Assembly: GCA_039030915.1 (NCBI GenBank)
Contig: JBCCDG010000006.1
Coordinates: 10,276-74,275, forward strand
Direction of reading: 5' to 3'
Source: Thermohalobaculum sp039030915
Lineage (GTDB): Bacteria; Pseudomonadota; Alphaproteobacteria; Rhodobacterales; Rhodobacteraceae
Length of the DNA: 64,000 bases
A model generated the notes under the pieces. It worked only from the letters and a program-made list of their open reading frames with translations. It was not told where the DNA came from and ran no database searches. Below are positions 17,144 through 25,618 of this stretch, one piece after another. Within the stretch, counting starts at the first letter, position 1, and every line of letters starts with the position of its first letter. The position numbers were made by a program, and so were the translations under genes.

Positions 17144-17473
17144 TCAGTCAAATAGATCCTCGAGCTCGTCCACCGCTTCCTCGATCAGATCCTCGAGACG
17201 GTCGATGAGGCTCTTGCGCCGCTTTCCCTTGCGCCTGCGGAGCGCCATGTCCTTGCGCTTGTGCTCGCCGGGCTCGAGCGCGGGGTGTGGGATCGCGGGC
17301 TTCTTTCCCTTGCCCCTGCGCCTCTCCGGCGGCGCCTCAAGTGCCTCGATCACGCGGATCGGCGCGCCGCAGCCGTGGCAGACCAGCCGCGCCGCCCCTT
17401 TCGACGGCAGCGTCGAGCGCGAGGCGCAGTAACAGCAGGTGACGATGCGACGATGCGAGCCGGGCCGTGACAT
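17144..17473 (-). CDS. Small zinc-ribbon protein with basic middle and acidic tail
   Basis: The 109-residue protein has two CxxC-like knuckles (Cys13/14-Cys16 and Cys32-Cys35) typical of a zinc ribbon, then a strongly basic stretch (RRRGKGKK and RKGKRRK) and a closing acidic amphipathic helix (RLEDLIEEAVDELEDLFD). I do not recognise a named family. The charge layout suggests binding to nucleic acid or to a larger complex. It has no operon partner and is divergent from the acyl-CoA synthetase gene. Confidence 0.7.
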   Translation of the reverse strand: MSRPGSHRRIVTCCYCASRSTLPSKGAARLVCHGCGAPIRVIEALEAPPERRRGKGKKPAIPHPALEPGEHKRKDMALRRRKGKRRKSLIDRLEDLIEEAVDELEDLFD

Positions 17474-17736
17474 GGCGTGTGACTAGCAGCCGCTGCCCGC
17501 CGCTGCCAGAGCCCGCGCGCCCGCCGGACGGGCGGATAGAACCGGGCGTGCGCCGGGCGGCACACAGGACCGGGAACGGTGCGGAACTTGCGCACCAGTC
17601 CCGGCACAGTACATGTGACCCCACGACCGGTCGCAGGCCGCCGCCCCGAGGCTCATTCCGCAAGGGCACGCTTGTGAGGACCTGACGCGCAGGTAAGGAC
17701 GTGCGCCGAACGAGGACTGGCGCTTTGGAGGGCAAG

Positions 17737-19664
17737 ATGGCGCATGACGGCGGCAGTGCGATGCAGGATCGCTGGTACCTGAGCAACATGGCGGACAAGC
17801 GGAAGATCGAGGAGATCCCCGCCGAGGAGCGCTGGGAAAGCGGGAGCGTGCACACGATGCTCGCCGCGACCGCCGCGCGCCATCCCGACCGCCCTGCCCT
17901 CAGCTTCCAGCTCAAGGGCGGGCCCAAGGACGCGGCGGAGACGCTGAGCTATCGTGAGCTCCTCGCGGAGGTGAACCGGACCGCCAACCTCCTCCGCCAT
18001 CTCGGCGTCGGCGACACGGACACGATCGCCTATGTCATGCCCAACGCGAACGAGACGGTGCTGGCGCTGCTCGGCGGCATGGCGGCGGGCAGGGTCTGCC
18101 CCGTGAACCCGCTCCTCGAACAGGGCCAGATCGCCGGCATCCTGCGCGAGACGGGCGCCAAGATCGTTGTCACGCTGCGCCCCTTCCCCAAGACCGACAT
18201 CGCCCAGAAGGTGCACGGCGCCGTGCGCGAGGTGCCCTCGGTCACCCATGTCATTGAGGTCGATCTCAAGCGCTACCTGAAACCGCCCCTCTCCTGGATC
18301 GTCTCGCTCGCCCGGCCGAAGGTCGAGATCCGCCACAACGCCGATGTGCTCGACTTCGAAGACGGCCGCCGGCGGGAGAGCAGCACGCTCGACTTCGCGG
18401 TGAACGACGATCCCGCCCGCATCGCGGCGACGTTCCATACGGGCGGCACGACCGGCAACCCCAAGATCGCGCGGCACCATCAGGGCGGCATGATCTACAA
18501 TGGCGTCGTGCCGTCCCGCGGGCTGATCGACGAGACGGACGTGCTCCTTTGCCCGCTGCCGATGTTCCACGTGCTGGCGGCCTATCCGGTGCTGATGAGC
18601 ACCCTTGCCGCCGGTGCCCATGTGGTGCTGCCCACGCCTGCCGGCTTCCGCGGCGACGGCGTGATGGACAACTTCTGGGCGCTGGTCGAGCGCTGGGGCG
18701 TCAGCTTCATGGTCATGGTGCCGACCGCCGCCTCCGCCCTTATGCAGCGCAAGATCGAGCACGACGTCTCGAGCCTGAAATACGCGCTCTGCGGCTCGGC
18801 CCCCTTGCCGCAGGAGCTCTTCCGCCGCTTCGAGGAACGGACGGGCGTGAAGATCCTGGAGGGCTACGGCATGACCGAGGCGACCTGCCTCGTCTCCATC
18901 AACCCTCCGCATGGGGAGCGCAAGATCGGCTCCGTCGGCCTGCCGATCCCCTACACGGATGTGAAGATCCTCGATTGCGGGCCGGACGGAGACATCAAGC
19001 GCGAATGCGGCGTCGACGAGGTCGGCGAGATCTGCATCCGTTCGCCCGGCGTCTTCCCGGGCTATGCGGAGGAGGCGAAGAACCGCCATCTCTTCGCAGG
19101 GCCGGACAGGTACCTGCGCACGGGCGATCTCGGCCGGATCGACGAGGACGGCTATGTCTGGATCACGGGGCGGGCCAAGGATCTGATCATCCGCGGCGGG
19201 CACAACATCGACCCCGCGGTGATCGAGGAGGCGATGTGCCTGCACCCGGACGTGACCTTTGCCGGCGCCATCGGCCAGCCGGACGCGCATTCGGGCGAGG
19301 TGCCGGCGGTCTATGTCGAGCTCGCGGACGACGCGACCGTCGATCATGACGGCCTGATGGCCCATGCCCGCGAGGCGATCGCGGAGAAGGCGGCGGTTCC
19401 GAAATACATCGAGGTGATGTCCGAGCTGCCGAAGACCGCGTCGGCAAGGTCTTCAAGCCCGATCTCCGCCGTGCCGCGATCACGCGGATCTACGAGAGGA
19501 CGCTGGAGGAGGCGGGTATCCGCGCGGGCGTGACGGTGGTGGAGGACAAGAAGCTCGGCCTCACCGCCGAGATCCACCCCCAGGGCGGCCCCGGCGCGGT
19601 CAGCGAACAAGAGCTGGAAAAGGTTCTCGGCAGCTTCGCCCGCCCCTGGCGCCTCGCCGACTGA
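17737..19664 (+). pseudogene. Acyl-CoA synthetase (fatty-acid--CoA ligase), broken by a 1-base deletion
   Basis: The intact part is an ATP-dependent acyl-activating enzyme of about 630 residues, with the AMP-binding signature HTGGTTGNPK, the GYGMTEATC block and the YLRTGDLGRI / GRAKDLIIRGG hinge. Near the C-terminus the frame reads LPKTA and then turns into nonsense. The expected continuation VGKVFKPDLRR is present one base out of frame: one G is missing between 19440 and 19441. The shifted frame stays open and protein-like to the TGA at 19662-19664. In the unshifted frame a run-on of about 30 residues ends at 19533. The lost lysine (GKVFK) is the catalytic lysine of this superfamily. The ATG at 17737 has GGAGGG upstream. 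A sequencing error is possible. Confidence 0.85.
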
Positions 19665-20632
19665 GGGAGTGTGAGCGCCGGGGCGAGCATCGCGCTTGCC
19701 GATCGCGCGATCCGGCGGGATCTGCGCGATGCATCCCGGACATCCGCGTGACGTCCCCGCGCCATGTCAGCCCCATCTGCGGCGCCGCGAGGGTGCACAT
19801 CGGTGAGGCCGTTGGCGGATGCAGCGTGAGGAAAGGGACCACAGGGCCTCGACGCCCACCTCAAGCTTGAAAAGCCCGCGCGATCGCCCGGCTCGACAGG
19901 GCGGCTAGGTACCGCAACTGCGCAGCCCGCCGCGCCGTATCGCCGGATCGAGCCCGGACGATGCCCGCTCCCGCCAAAGCGCGATGGCCGCGCTGCGGAC
20001 GCCTCGCGGGACCACCGGAACGCACGTCCCACGCCGCTCTACGGCCGAGATCTGCGAGCGAAGGGGGTGGAGCGATCCGTCGGCACAATGTCACGCGCGA
20101 GGGTCCGGCACGGCGTCGACCACCCGGGCCGCGCCCGCGCGTGCGCCTAAGGCCGAGACGCGGCTTGCACACATGCGACCTCAACATCCGGTGCCGCGGG
20201 ATCGCACGACGCCCGGGCCAGATCCGGGCGTTCCGTGCGGTGCCGGCGGGTCGTCCGTTCGGTCCGGCGCGGACGAGGCTGGGACCGGCCGGTTGAGGTT
20301 CGACGGCGCCCCGCCGACAATACCTGCGTTCGTTCGGAGTGCCGGATGCTACGATCCTCTTACCGCCGGCTTGCCGGCGACGAGCGCCAAGCACCGCTGC
20401 CCGCCCCATCCTCAGCAATAGGCCGTGACTGGGCGAAGGGGAACGCGCCCCGCTCCGGCGGCTCGCCCTGCGTCCGCGCCCGCCCACGTCACACTACCTT
20501 GGAGGCTTGAAACAAAGAGTGAACATCAGCGCCAACTGAGCACAGCGTTCCTCCTATGTTCACATCTGCCTGCCTACGCTGACTTGGGTGGGCGCGGGCG
20601 CAGATGCCGGACCGTCGCGCATCCCGTGGCGC
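19665..20632. other. Gene-poor stretch of about 970 bases
   Basis: No frame here looks like a protein: the open frames on both strands are Arg/Gly/Pro-rich products of high GC. No tRNA or terminator was found. The right end contains the nested inverted repeat described separately. The stretch lies between the broken acyl-CoA synthetase and the end of the PPOX gene. Confidence 0.6.
20468..20603. repeat. Nested imperfect inverted repeat, about 136 bases
   Basis: The outer arms of 24 bases at 20468-20491 and 20580-20603 are inverted copies (TGACGTGGGCGGGCGCGG on the minus strand against TGACTTGGGTGGGCGCGG on the plus) with three mismatches. Inside them, GTGAACAT at 20519-20526 faces ATGTTCAC at 20556-20563. 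The interior is AT-rich for the window. A single copy of the outer arm lies at 31299-31320. It could be a small non-autonomous element, a structured RNA or an operator. Confidence 0.5.
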
Positions 20633-21256
20633 TCAGTAGAGCGAGCCGTGCTGACGAGGGCGTAGGGCGGCATCGTAGATTTCGGCGTCGAAATCCGGCT
20701 TGGCGGCCTTCGTCATCTGGCCGGCTGTCGGCACGGTGCCCGGCGGAAGCTGGGCGTCCTGTTGCCAGAGGCGGCTGCGGATGAGGGCGCGGGCACATTG
20801 GAAGTAGACCGCATTGATGGCGACCTGCAGCACCGTGGCAGGCGGATTGCCCTCGACGGCGAAGCGCGCAAGCAGCGCCGGGTCTGCGGTTACAGTGCCG
20901 CGACCGTTCACCCGCACGCATTCCGGCACCCCCGGCACGAGGAATAGCAGCGCGAGGCGCGGGTCGGCCACGATGTTGCGGAGCGTGTCGAGCCTGTTGT
21001 TGCCCCGCCGGTCCGGGATTAGCAGCGTGCGCGCATCCTCCACCGCGAAGAGCCGACCCGGCACATCGCCGCGGGGCGAACAGTCGAGCCCGCCCTGCCC
21101 CGCGCTCGCCACCGCCATGAACGGCGCAGCCTCGATCCAGGCGCGGTACTCGGACGTGAGCGCCGGCGTCTCCTTGGCCAGCGAGTTGGGGTTCACGGTG
21201 CCGTAGAGCGCTTCCAGCGTCGCGATATCCGTGATGGCGTGGGGGTCGGTCGTCAT
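20633..21256 (-). CDS. PPOX-class FMN-dependent flavoprotein (pyridoxamine 5'-phosphate oxidase family)
   Basis: The 207-residue protein has the split beta-barrel flavin-binding fold of the MSMEG_1061 / DR2398 subgroup, seen in FMAVASAGQGGLDCSPRGD, the NNRLDTLRNI stretch and the LALLFLVPG strand. Members bind FMN or F420 and often act on small redox substrates; the true reaction is unknown. The ATG at 21256 follows GGAGG by ten bases. An in-frame GTG at 21277 would instead overlap the desaturase stop as GTGA, so the two genes are likely cotranscribed. Confidence 0.85.
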   Translation of the reverse strand: MTTDPHAITDIATLEALYGTVNPNSLAKETPALTSEYRAWIEAAPFMAVASAGQGGLDCSPRGDVPGRLFAVEDARTLLIPDRRGNNRLDTLRNIVADPRLALLFLVPGVPECVRVNGRGTVTADPALLARFAVEGNPPATVLQVAINAVYFQCARALIRSRLWQQDAQLPPGTVPTAGQMTKAAKPDFDAEIYDAALRPRQHGSLY

Positions 21257-21273
21257 GCCGGGCAATCCTCCGT

Positions 21274-22167
21274 TCACGTCCGCAGCGCGGCGCGGTAGTC
21301 AGCATGGAACGCCCGATAGCCGGGCGCGGTCTCTCCAAGATGCGGACGGGTCAGGCGGTGCAGGTCGGGCAGGCGGTGGAAGGGCACCGTCGGCAACGCG
21401 TGGTGCTCCGCATGATAGGGCATGTTCCAAGCCAGCCAGCGCACTGCACGGTTGGTGAAGGTCGTCCGCGTATTCTCGAACACGTTCGCCACATGCGGAC
21501 ACTGCCCGTGCTCGGCCAGGAGATAGAGCCGCAGGAAGGGCTGGCCGAAGAGCACCGGCACGACCCAGAGCCAGAGGATGAGCGTGCTCCCCGCCACCGA
21601 CGAGAAGGTGCCGAGCCCGGCATAGAGCAACAGCATCACACGCGCCTCCGCCCGCACCCGTCCCCACGCCCGCACGGGCAGAAACGGGTCCTCCGCCCGT
21701 CCCGCGGTATTTCTGAGGAGCGTGGCGAGGCTCATTCCCCAGACCTGCAGCCCCATGAGATGCCAGGCGTAGGCGCCCGGTGTCGCAGGCTTTGGCGCGG
21801 CAAGCTCCGGATCCAGCGCGGGGTCGTGGGTATGGCGGTGATGGGCGAGGTGGAAGTAGCGGAACCAGTGCGGCGGGATCAGCAGCACGAGCCCCGCCAG
21901 ATGCCCCGCCGCAACGTTCAGCCAGCGGCTGCGGAAGGGTGTGAAATGCACCGTCTCGTGGAGGAGCGTGAAGAGGACGATCAGCAGTACACCCTGCGCC
22001 GGCAGGACCAGCCACCATCCCGGCGGGCCCGCGACGATCACTGTGCTCGCCGCGGCGATGGCACCGAGATGCCCGGCAAGACGGAGGAGGCCCGCGCGGT
22101 CCGAGCGCGTGCTGAGCGCGGCCAGCGTCTCGGGCGGCAGGGTGCTGATCCAGCGCTTGTGGTCCAT
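21274..22167 (-). CDS. Fatty acid desaturase family protein
   Basis: The 297-residue membrane di-iron enzyme shows the three histidine boxes: HETVH at 70-74, HLAHHRHTH at about 106-114, and HAEHH in the C-terminal third. Several hydrophobic segments flank the boxes. Members introduce double bonds into acyl chains or hydroxylate carotenoids and lipids. The ATG at 22167 is taken as the start because it precedes the first conserved sequence and has GAAGGGA upstream. It is followed directly by the PPOX flavoprotein gene. Substrate is not evident. Confidence 0.87.
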   Translation of the reverse strand: MDHKRWISTLPPETLAALSTRSDRAGLLRLAGHLGAIAAASTVIVAGPPGWWLVLPAQGVLLIVLFTLLHETVHFTPFRSRWLNVAAGHLAGLVLLIPPHWFRYFHLAHHRHTHDPALDPELAAPKPATPGAYAWHLMGLQVWGMSLATLLRNTAGRAEDPFLPVRAWGRVRAEARVMLLLYAGLGTFSSVAGSTLILWLWVVPVLFGQPFLRLYLLAEHGQCPHVANVFENTRTTFTNRAVRWLAWNMPYHAEHHALPTVPFHRLPDLHRLTRPHLGETAPGYRAFHADYRAALRT

Positions 22168-22257
22168 CGGCCTTCCCTTCTCGAGGCTCAGGCTAGATAC
22201 GCCGATGGTGGGGCACATGCCCAGCGCGAAGGCCGCCGCCGGGGATGAGATCACGCA

Positions 22258-22407
22258 ATGGCGAGGTTCAGGGATGCATTCTTCGACTGGGCCGGCACGA
22301 TGGTCGATCTGCTCGCGCTTCTGGGGCGGCCCGAGGCGGAGGGCTGGGCGCGTCGCCTCGCGCTTCAGCCTCACGCCTCCCACCTGGACCGTGGGGCCCG
22401 GCATTGA
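22258..22407 (+). CDS. Possible small protein of 49 residues upstream of rpsD
   Basis: A short frame runs from the ATG at 22258 to the TGA at 22405-22407. It encodes a balanced, helix-prone peptide (ARFRDAFFDWAGTMVDLLAL, then LLGRPEAEGWARRL) rather than the Arg/Pro-rich junk typical of this GC content. The ribosome site is weak and I do not recognise a family. It lies between the divergent desaturase gene and rpsD. Confidence 0.35.
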   Translation: MARFRDAFFDWAGTMVDLLALLGRPEAEGWARRLALQPHASHLDRGARH

Positions 22408-22561
22408 CAGGCGAGGCGCCCTCCCTCATATGGCGCGCTCCGTCCGTTAGGGCGGAGGAGGTGGCGCCTGTGGCCCGCGCAAGCGGGGGCCTGTCGTCCG
22501 GCCCGGAGAGTGAGGGCACGGAAAAGGAGGGCGCCGGGACATTGACGAAGGAGACTGGCTC

Positions 22562-23182
22562 GTGACCAAGCGCACGTCCGCCAAGTACAAGCTCGACCGC
22601 CGCATGGGCGAGAACATCTGGGGCCGCCCCAAGAGCCCCGTAAACCGCCGCGAATACGGCCCCGGCCAGCACGGGCAGCGCCGCAAGGGCAAGATGTCAG
22701 ACTTCGGCATTCAGCTCCGCGCGAAGCAGAAGCTCAAGGGGTACTATGGCGATCTCACGGAAAAGCAGTTCCGCCGCATCTTCACGGAGGCGGAACGTCG
22801 CCGCGGCGACACCGGCGACATCCTGATCGGCCTTCTCGAACGCCGGCTCGACGCCGTCGTCTACCGCGCGAAATATGTGCCGACGATCTTCGCCGCGCGC
22901 CAGTTCGTGAACCACGGCCATGTGCGCGTGAACGGCAAGAAGGTCGACATCCCCTCCTACCAGGTGAAGGAGGGCGATATCCTGGAGATCGGGCCCAAGG
23001 CGAAGCAGATGGCGCTGGTGATGGACGCCCAGCAGTCAGCCGAGCGCGACGTGCCGGACTATATCGAGGCGGATTTCTCGAAGGGCACGGCGACGTTCCT
23101 GCGCACGCCGGCGCTGGCGGACGTGCCTTACCCGGTGCAGATGGAGCCCAACCTCGTCATCGAGTACTACGCCAAGAACTGA
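22562..23182 (+). CDS. rpsD: 30S ribosomal protein S4
   Basis: The 206-residue protein nucleates assembly of the small ribosomal subunit by binding 16S rRNA. The N-terminal part reads KLDRRMGENIWGRPKSPVNR and the S4 RNA-binding domain covers about 96-160 (LERRLDAVVYRAKYVPT, FVNHGHVRVNGKKV). The GTG at 22562 has AAGGAG upstream. It stands alone, as in many alphaproteobacteria, rather than in the alpha operon, and is followed by a terminator. Confidence 0.98.
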   Translation: MTKRTSAKYKLDRRMGENIWGRPKSPVNRREYGPGQHGQRRKGKMSDFGIQLRAKQKLKGYYGDLTEKQFRRIFTEAERRRGDTGDILIGLLERRLDAVVYRAKYVPTIFAARQFVNHGHVRVNGKKVDIPSYQVKEGDILEIGPKAKQMALVMDAQQSAERDVPDYIEADFSKGTATFLRTPALADVPYPVQMEPNLVIEYYAKN

Positions 23183-23205
23183 CGCCGCTCAGGCGATGAT
23201 ATGGA

Positions 23206-23234
23206 GGGCGCTGCGGATCCCGCGGCGCCCTTTG
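23206..23234 (+). terminator. Terminator of rpsD
   Basis: An 11-bp stem (GGGCGCTGCGG at 23206-23216 with CCGCGGCGCCC at 23220-23230, one T-G wobble) is followed by TTTG. Confidence 0.65.
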
Positions 23235-23276
23235 TCATTCGCATGGGACGGACGCTGCCCCTGCCTGCGCGCCGAC

Positions 23277-23322
23277 CCTTCCCCCGGTTTCGCCCGGTCA
23301 GGCCGGGCGAAGCCGGGGAAGG
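23277..23322 (-). terminator. Long GC hairpin directly after the lipase-like gene
   Basis: The arms at 23277-23297 and 23303-23322 pair over about 20 positions with one bulge and one wobble (core TTTCGCCCGG / CCGGGCGAAG). It starts four bases past the stop of the minus-strand gene. There is no T-run, so it may stabilise the transcript end as well as, or instead of, terminating it. Confidence 0.55.
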
Positions 23323-23325
23323 CCG

Positions 23326-25425
23326 TCAGGCGAAGGCCCACTCGCCCTCGCTCACTTCCGCGATCCCGTCGATGCCCGTCGCACTCTCGCGGTTCTCCTC
23401 GGAGATGGCGAAGGAGATGAGGCCATCCTCGCGCCCGTAATCGAGCCGCTCGAGCTGATCCACCCAGAAGGCGAGCCCGTCACCGTCCGAGGCACGGTTG
23501 AGCGCCTTGACGTAGAGGATCTCGATATAGTCCGGGTCCTCGATGGCGAAGACGTCGCCATAGAGCCCCGTGAACTCCTCGCTCTCGAGAAAGCGTTGCG
23601 CGAGGGCGAACTCGCTCATGCCCCGCTCGCGTGCATCGACCCAGAAATTGAGCCCCTCGTCGTCCGCCTGCCGGTCGAAGACCGCTTCGTAGAAGAGCGC
23701 GACGCGCTGCACGCCGTCGAGGTCGAGCGCTTCGGGCGGCAGCACTTCCACCACCGCCTGCCCCTCTTCTTCGAGCACGCGGAAGGCCAGGTCGTCGAGC
23801 TCGCTCAGGACCTGAAGCACCGCCTCGCGGCCGTCCGCTGCGGTCACGATCAGCCGGTCCCCCGGCCCCTCGTCCGTGGTCTCGACCGTGACGCTCGCGG
23901 CATCGGTGACGATCAGCCGATCGCCAGCGCCGAGCTCCGTGATCGTGTCGCCGTCATGCTCAGCCAGCGTGCCGCTGATCGTGTCGCCATTGCCGCCACC
24001 CGGGGCGATCAGATCCGCGCCGAGCCCGCCGGAAAGCGCGTCCGTCCGGGCATAGCTGCCGAGCACCAGATCGTCCCCGGCCCCCGGCGCGCCGGGCAGG
24101 AACTGCTCGGCTGCCGGAAGAGCATCGAAGGGCCCCTCCACGATGCCGGGCAGCGCGTCGAGAAACGCATCCGTCAGCGCCCGTTCAACCTCGCGCGCGC
24201 CGGCGCCCTCGGCGCCCTCCGGCGCGAAGCCGCGATAGAGCTCGCCGAGAGGCGCCACAACCGACGCGAAATACGCATAGAGTTCGTCCTCGACGAGAAG
24301 CGTGCGGAAGAAGGTGTCCGCCTCGCCGTCTTGGGGCGAGGAACGCGGCTGGTCGAGCTCGTCGAGGAAGTTCGGCAGCCCGGTCATCAGCGTCTCGAAA
24401 TCTGGCCGCCCCTCCGCCTCACGGATGCGGCTGTCGACGACCAGCGTCAGCAGGTCCGGGGAATGCAGCGTGACCGGATCGAGCCCGAAGCCGAGCGGTC
24501 CGATCTCCACATCCACACGCTCGCCCGGCAGATCCAGCGGGCTCGCCGTGAGGTAGAGCTCCTCCACGAAGCTGCCTTCGAGCCTGTAGGTCGAGACGAA
24601 CGCGCTCGCAGCCTCGAGGGGCGTACGCGTCCGGTCCCAGCCGAGCGCATTCAGATCGAGATCGGTGAACTCGGTGTCGAACCGCATATCCGTCTCGGTG
24701 CGCAGATCCCCCAGCCAGTTGGGTTCGGCATAGGGGGCGGGATCGAAGGTCACCGCCTGCCCGCCGACGGCCACGGCCGTATAGGCGGCCAGCGCGCCGC
24801 CGAGGGAGTGCCCGGTGAAGCTCACCTCGTAGCCCGGATTGGCGGCCGCGGTCGCGAGCGCTAGGTCGACGGCCTCCCGCGCCTGGGCGCGCACGACGGC
24901 CTCGCCATCCTCGGCCAGCTCCTCCACCGGCTCGCCGAACACGTTGAAGACCTCGAGCAGGCCCGAGAAGATGTCCGCCTCGTTCTGCCCGAAGCCGAGC
25001 ACGTCCTCGAGAAAGGCGTCGAAGCCGCCCACATCGTCAACGAAGCCCGTGACGGTGGCGCCGTTGTCCTGGAAATAGCCGAAGAGGCTCTCGACATCGC
25101 GGGCGAGATTGGCCTCGTCGATCACGTCGAAATCGTTTTCCTCGATCTCCTGGATGAAGCGCCCGAACTCGGTGCCGCGATACGCGACGACGATCTGCTG
25201 CGTCGTGTCGTTGACGTAGACATTGGCCTCGAAGCCGCTGTCCTCCGTGCGGGTGGCGTTCCTGAGCGCCGCCTGTTCCCCCGCGGGCGGCAGGACGCGC
25301 CATTCGGGAAACTCCACCTCCACGGCGGGATCGGCGAAGGCCGGGCTATCCGGCCCGTTGGTGCGGGCCCGCGCGTCATAGGCGTCGAGCGACATCCAAG
25401 CATATTCGCGCAGCGTCACGGTCAT
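23326..25425 (-). CDS. Large acidic lipase-like protein with C-terminal DUF4214 domain
   Basis: The 699-residue protein begins with a class-3 lipase-like alpha/beta hydrolase fold: VAYRGTEFG near 80-87 and the nucleophile elbow GHSLGG with Ser207. A Gly/Asp-rich patch (about 465-525, with GGLGADLIAPGGGNGDTISG) resembles a degenerate RTX calcium-binding segment. A DUF4214 domain covers about 585-690 (FYEAVFDRQADDEGLNFWVDA, then a second copy around VKALNRASDGDGLAFWVD). It is very acidic and has no Sec signal, a pattern typical of proteins exported by type I secretion. No type I secretion genes are adjacent. It probably hydrolyses extracellular lipid or ester. Confidence 0.82.
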   Translation of the reverse strand: MTVTLREYAWMSLDAYDARARTNGPDSPAFADPAVEVEFPEWRVLPPAGEQAALRNATRTEDSGFEANVYVNDTTQQIVVAYRGTEFGRFIQEIEENDFDVIDEANLARDVESLFGYFQDNGATVTGFVDDVGGFDAFLEDVLGFGQNEADIFSGLLEVFNVFGEPVEELAEDGEAVVRAQAREAVDLALATAAANPGYEVSFTGHSLGGALAAYTAVAVGGQAVTFDPAPYAEPNWLGDLRTETDMRFDTEFTDLDLNALGWDRTRTPLEAASAFVSTYRLEGSFVEELYLTASPLDLPGERVDVEIGPLGFGLDPVTLHSPDLLTLVVDSRIREAEGRPDFETLMTGLPNFLDELDQPRSSPQDGEADTFFRTLLVEDELYAYFASVVAPLGELYRGFAPEGAEGAGAREVERALTDAFLDALPGIVEGPFDALPAAEQFLPGAPGAGDDLVLGSYARTDALSGGLGADLIAPGGGNGDTISGTLAEHDGDTITELGAGDRLIVTDAASVTVETTDEGPGDRLIVTAADGREAVLQVLSELDDLAFRVLEEEGQAVVEVLPPEALDLDGVQRVALFYEAVFDRQADDEGLNFWVDARERGMSEFALAQRFLESEEFTGLYGDVFAIEDPDYIEILYVKALNRASDGDGLAFWVDQLERLDYGREDGLISFAISEENRESATGIDGIAEVSEGEWAFA

Positions 25426-25618
25426 TTCGTGGTCCTCTCAAGCGGCAGGCCAGCAGATGCGGCAGAGCGCCGCGCCGGCAACCGGATCGTGGCGTCAACG
25501 TGAGGCGACGCAGCCGGTTCCAGCCACCCGACCGGTGCCGTGGCGCAAGGCACCCTTCTCTTCCGCATCATGGCCAAGCGCGCGGCACGGGACTAGGGTC
25601 CGCGGGGAGGAGAGCACG

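Noticed and set aside
19861..20487. Minus-strand open frame of 208 codons
   Set aside because: Over 20% arginine with no hydrophobic pattern; typical of GC-rich noncoding DNA.
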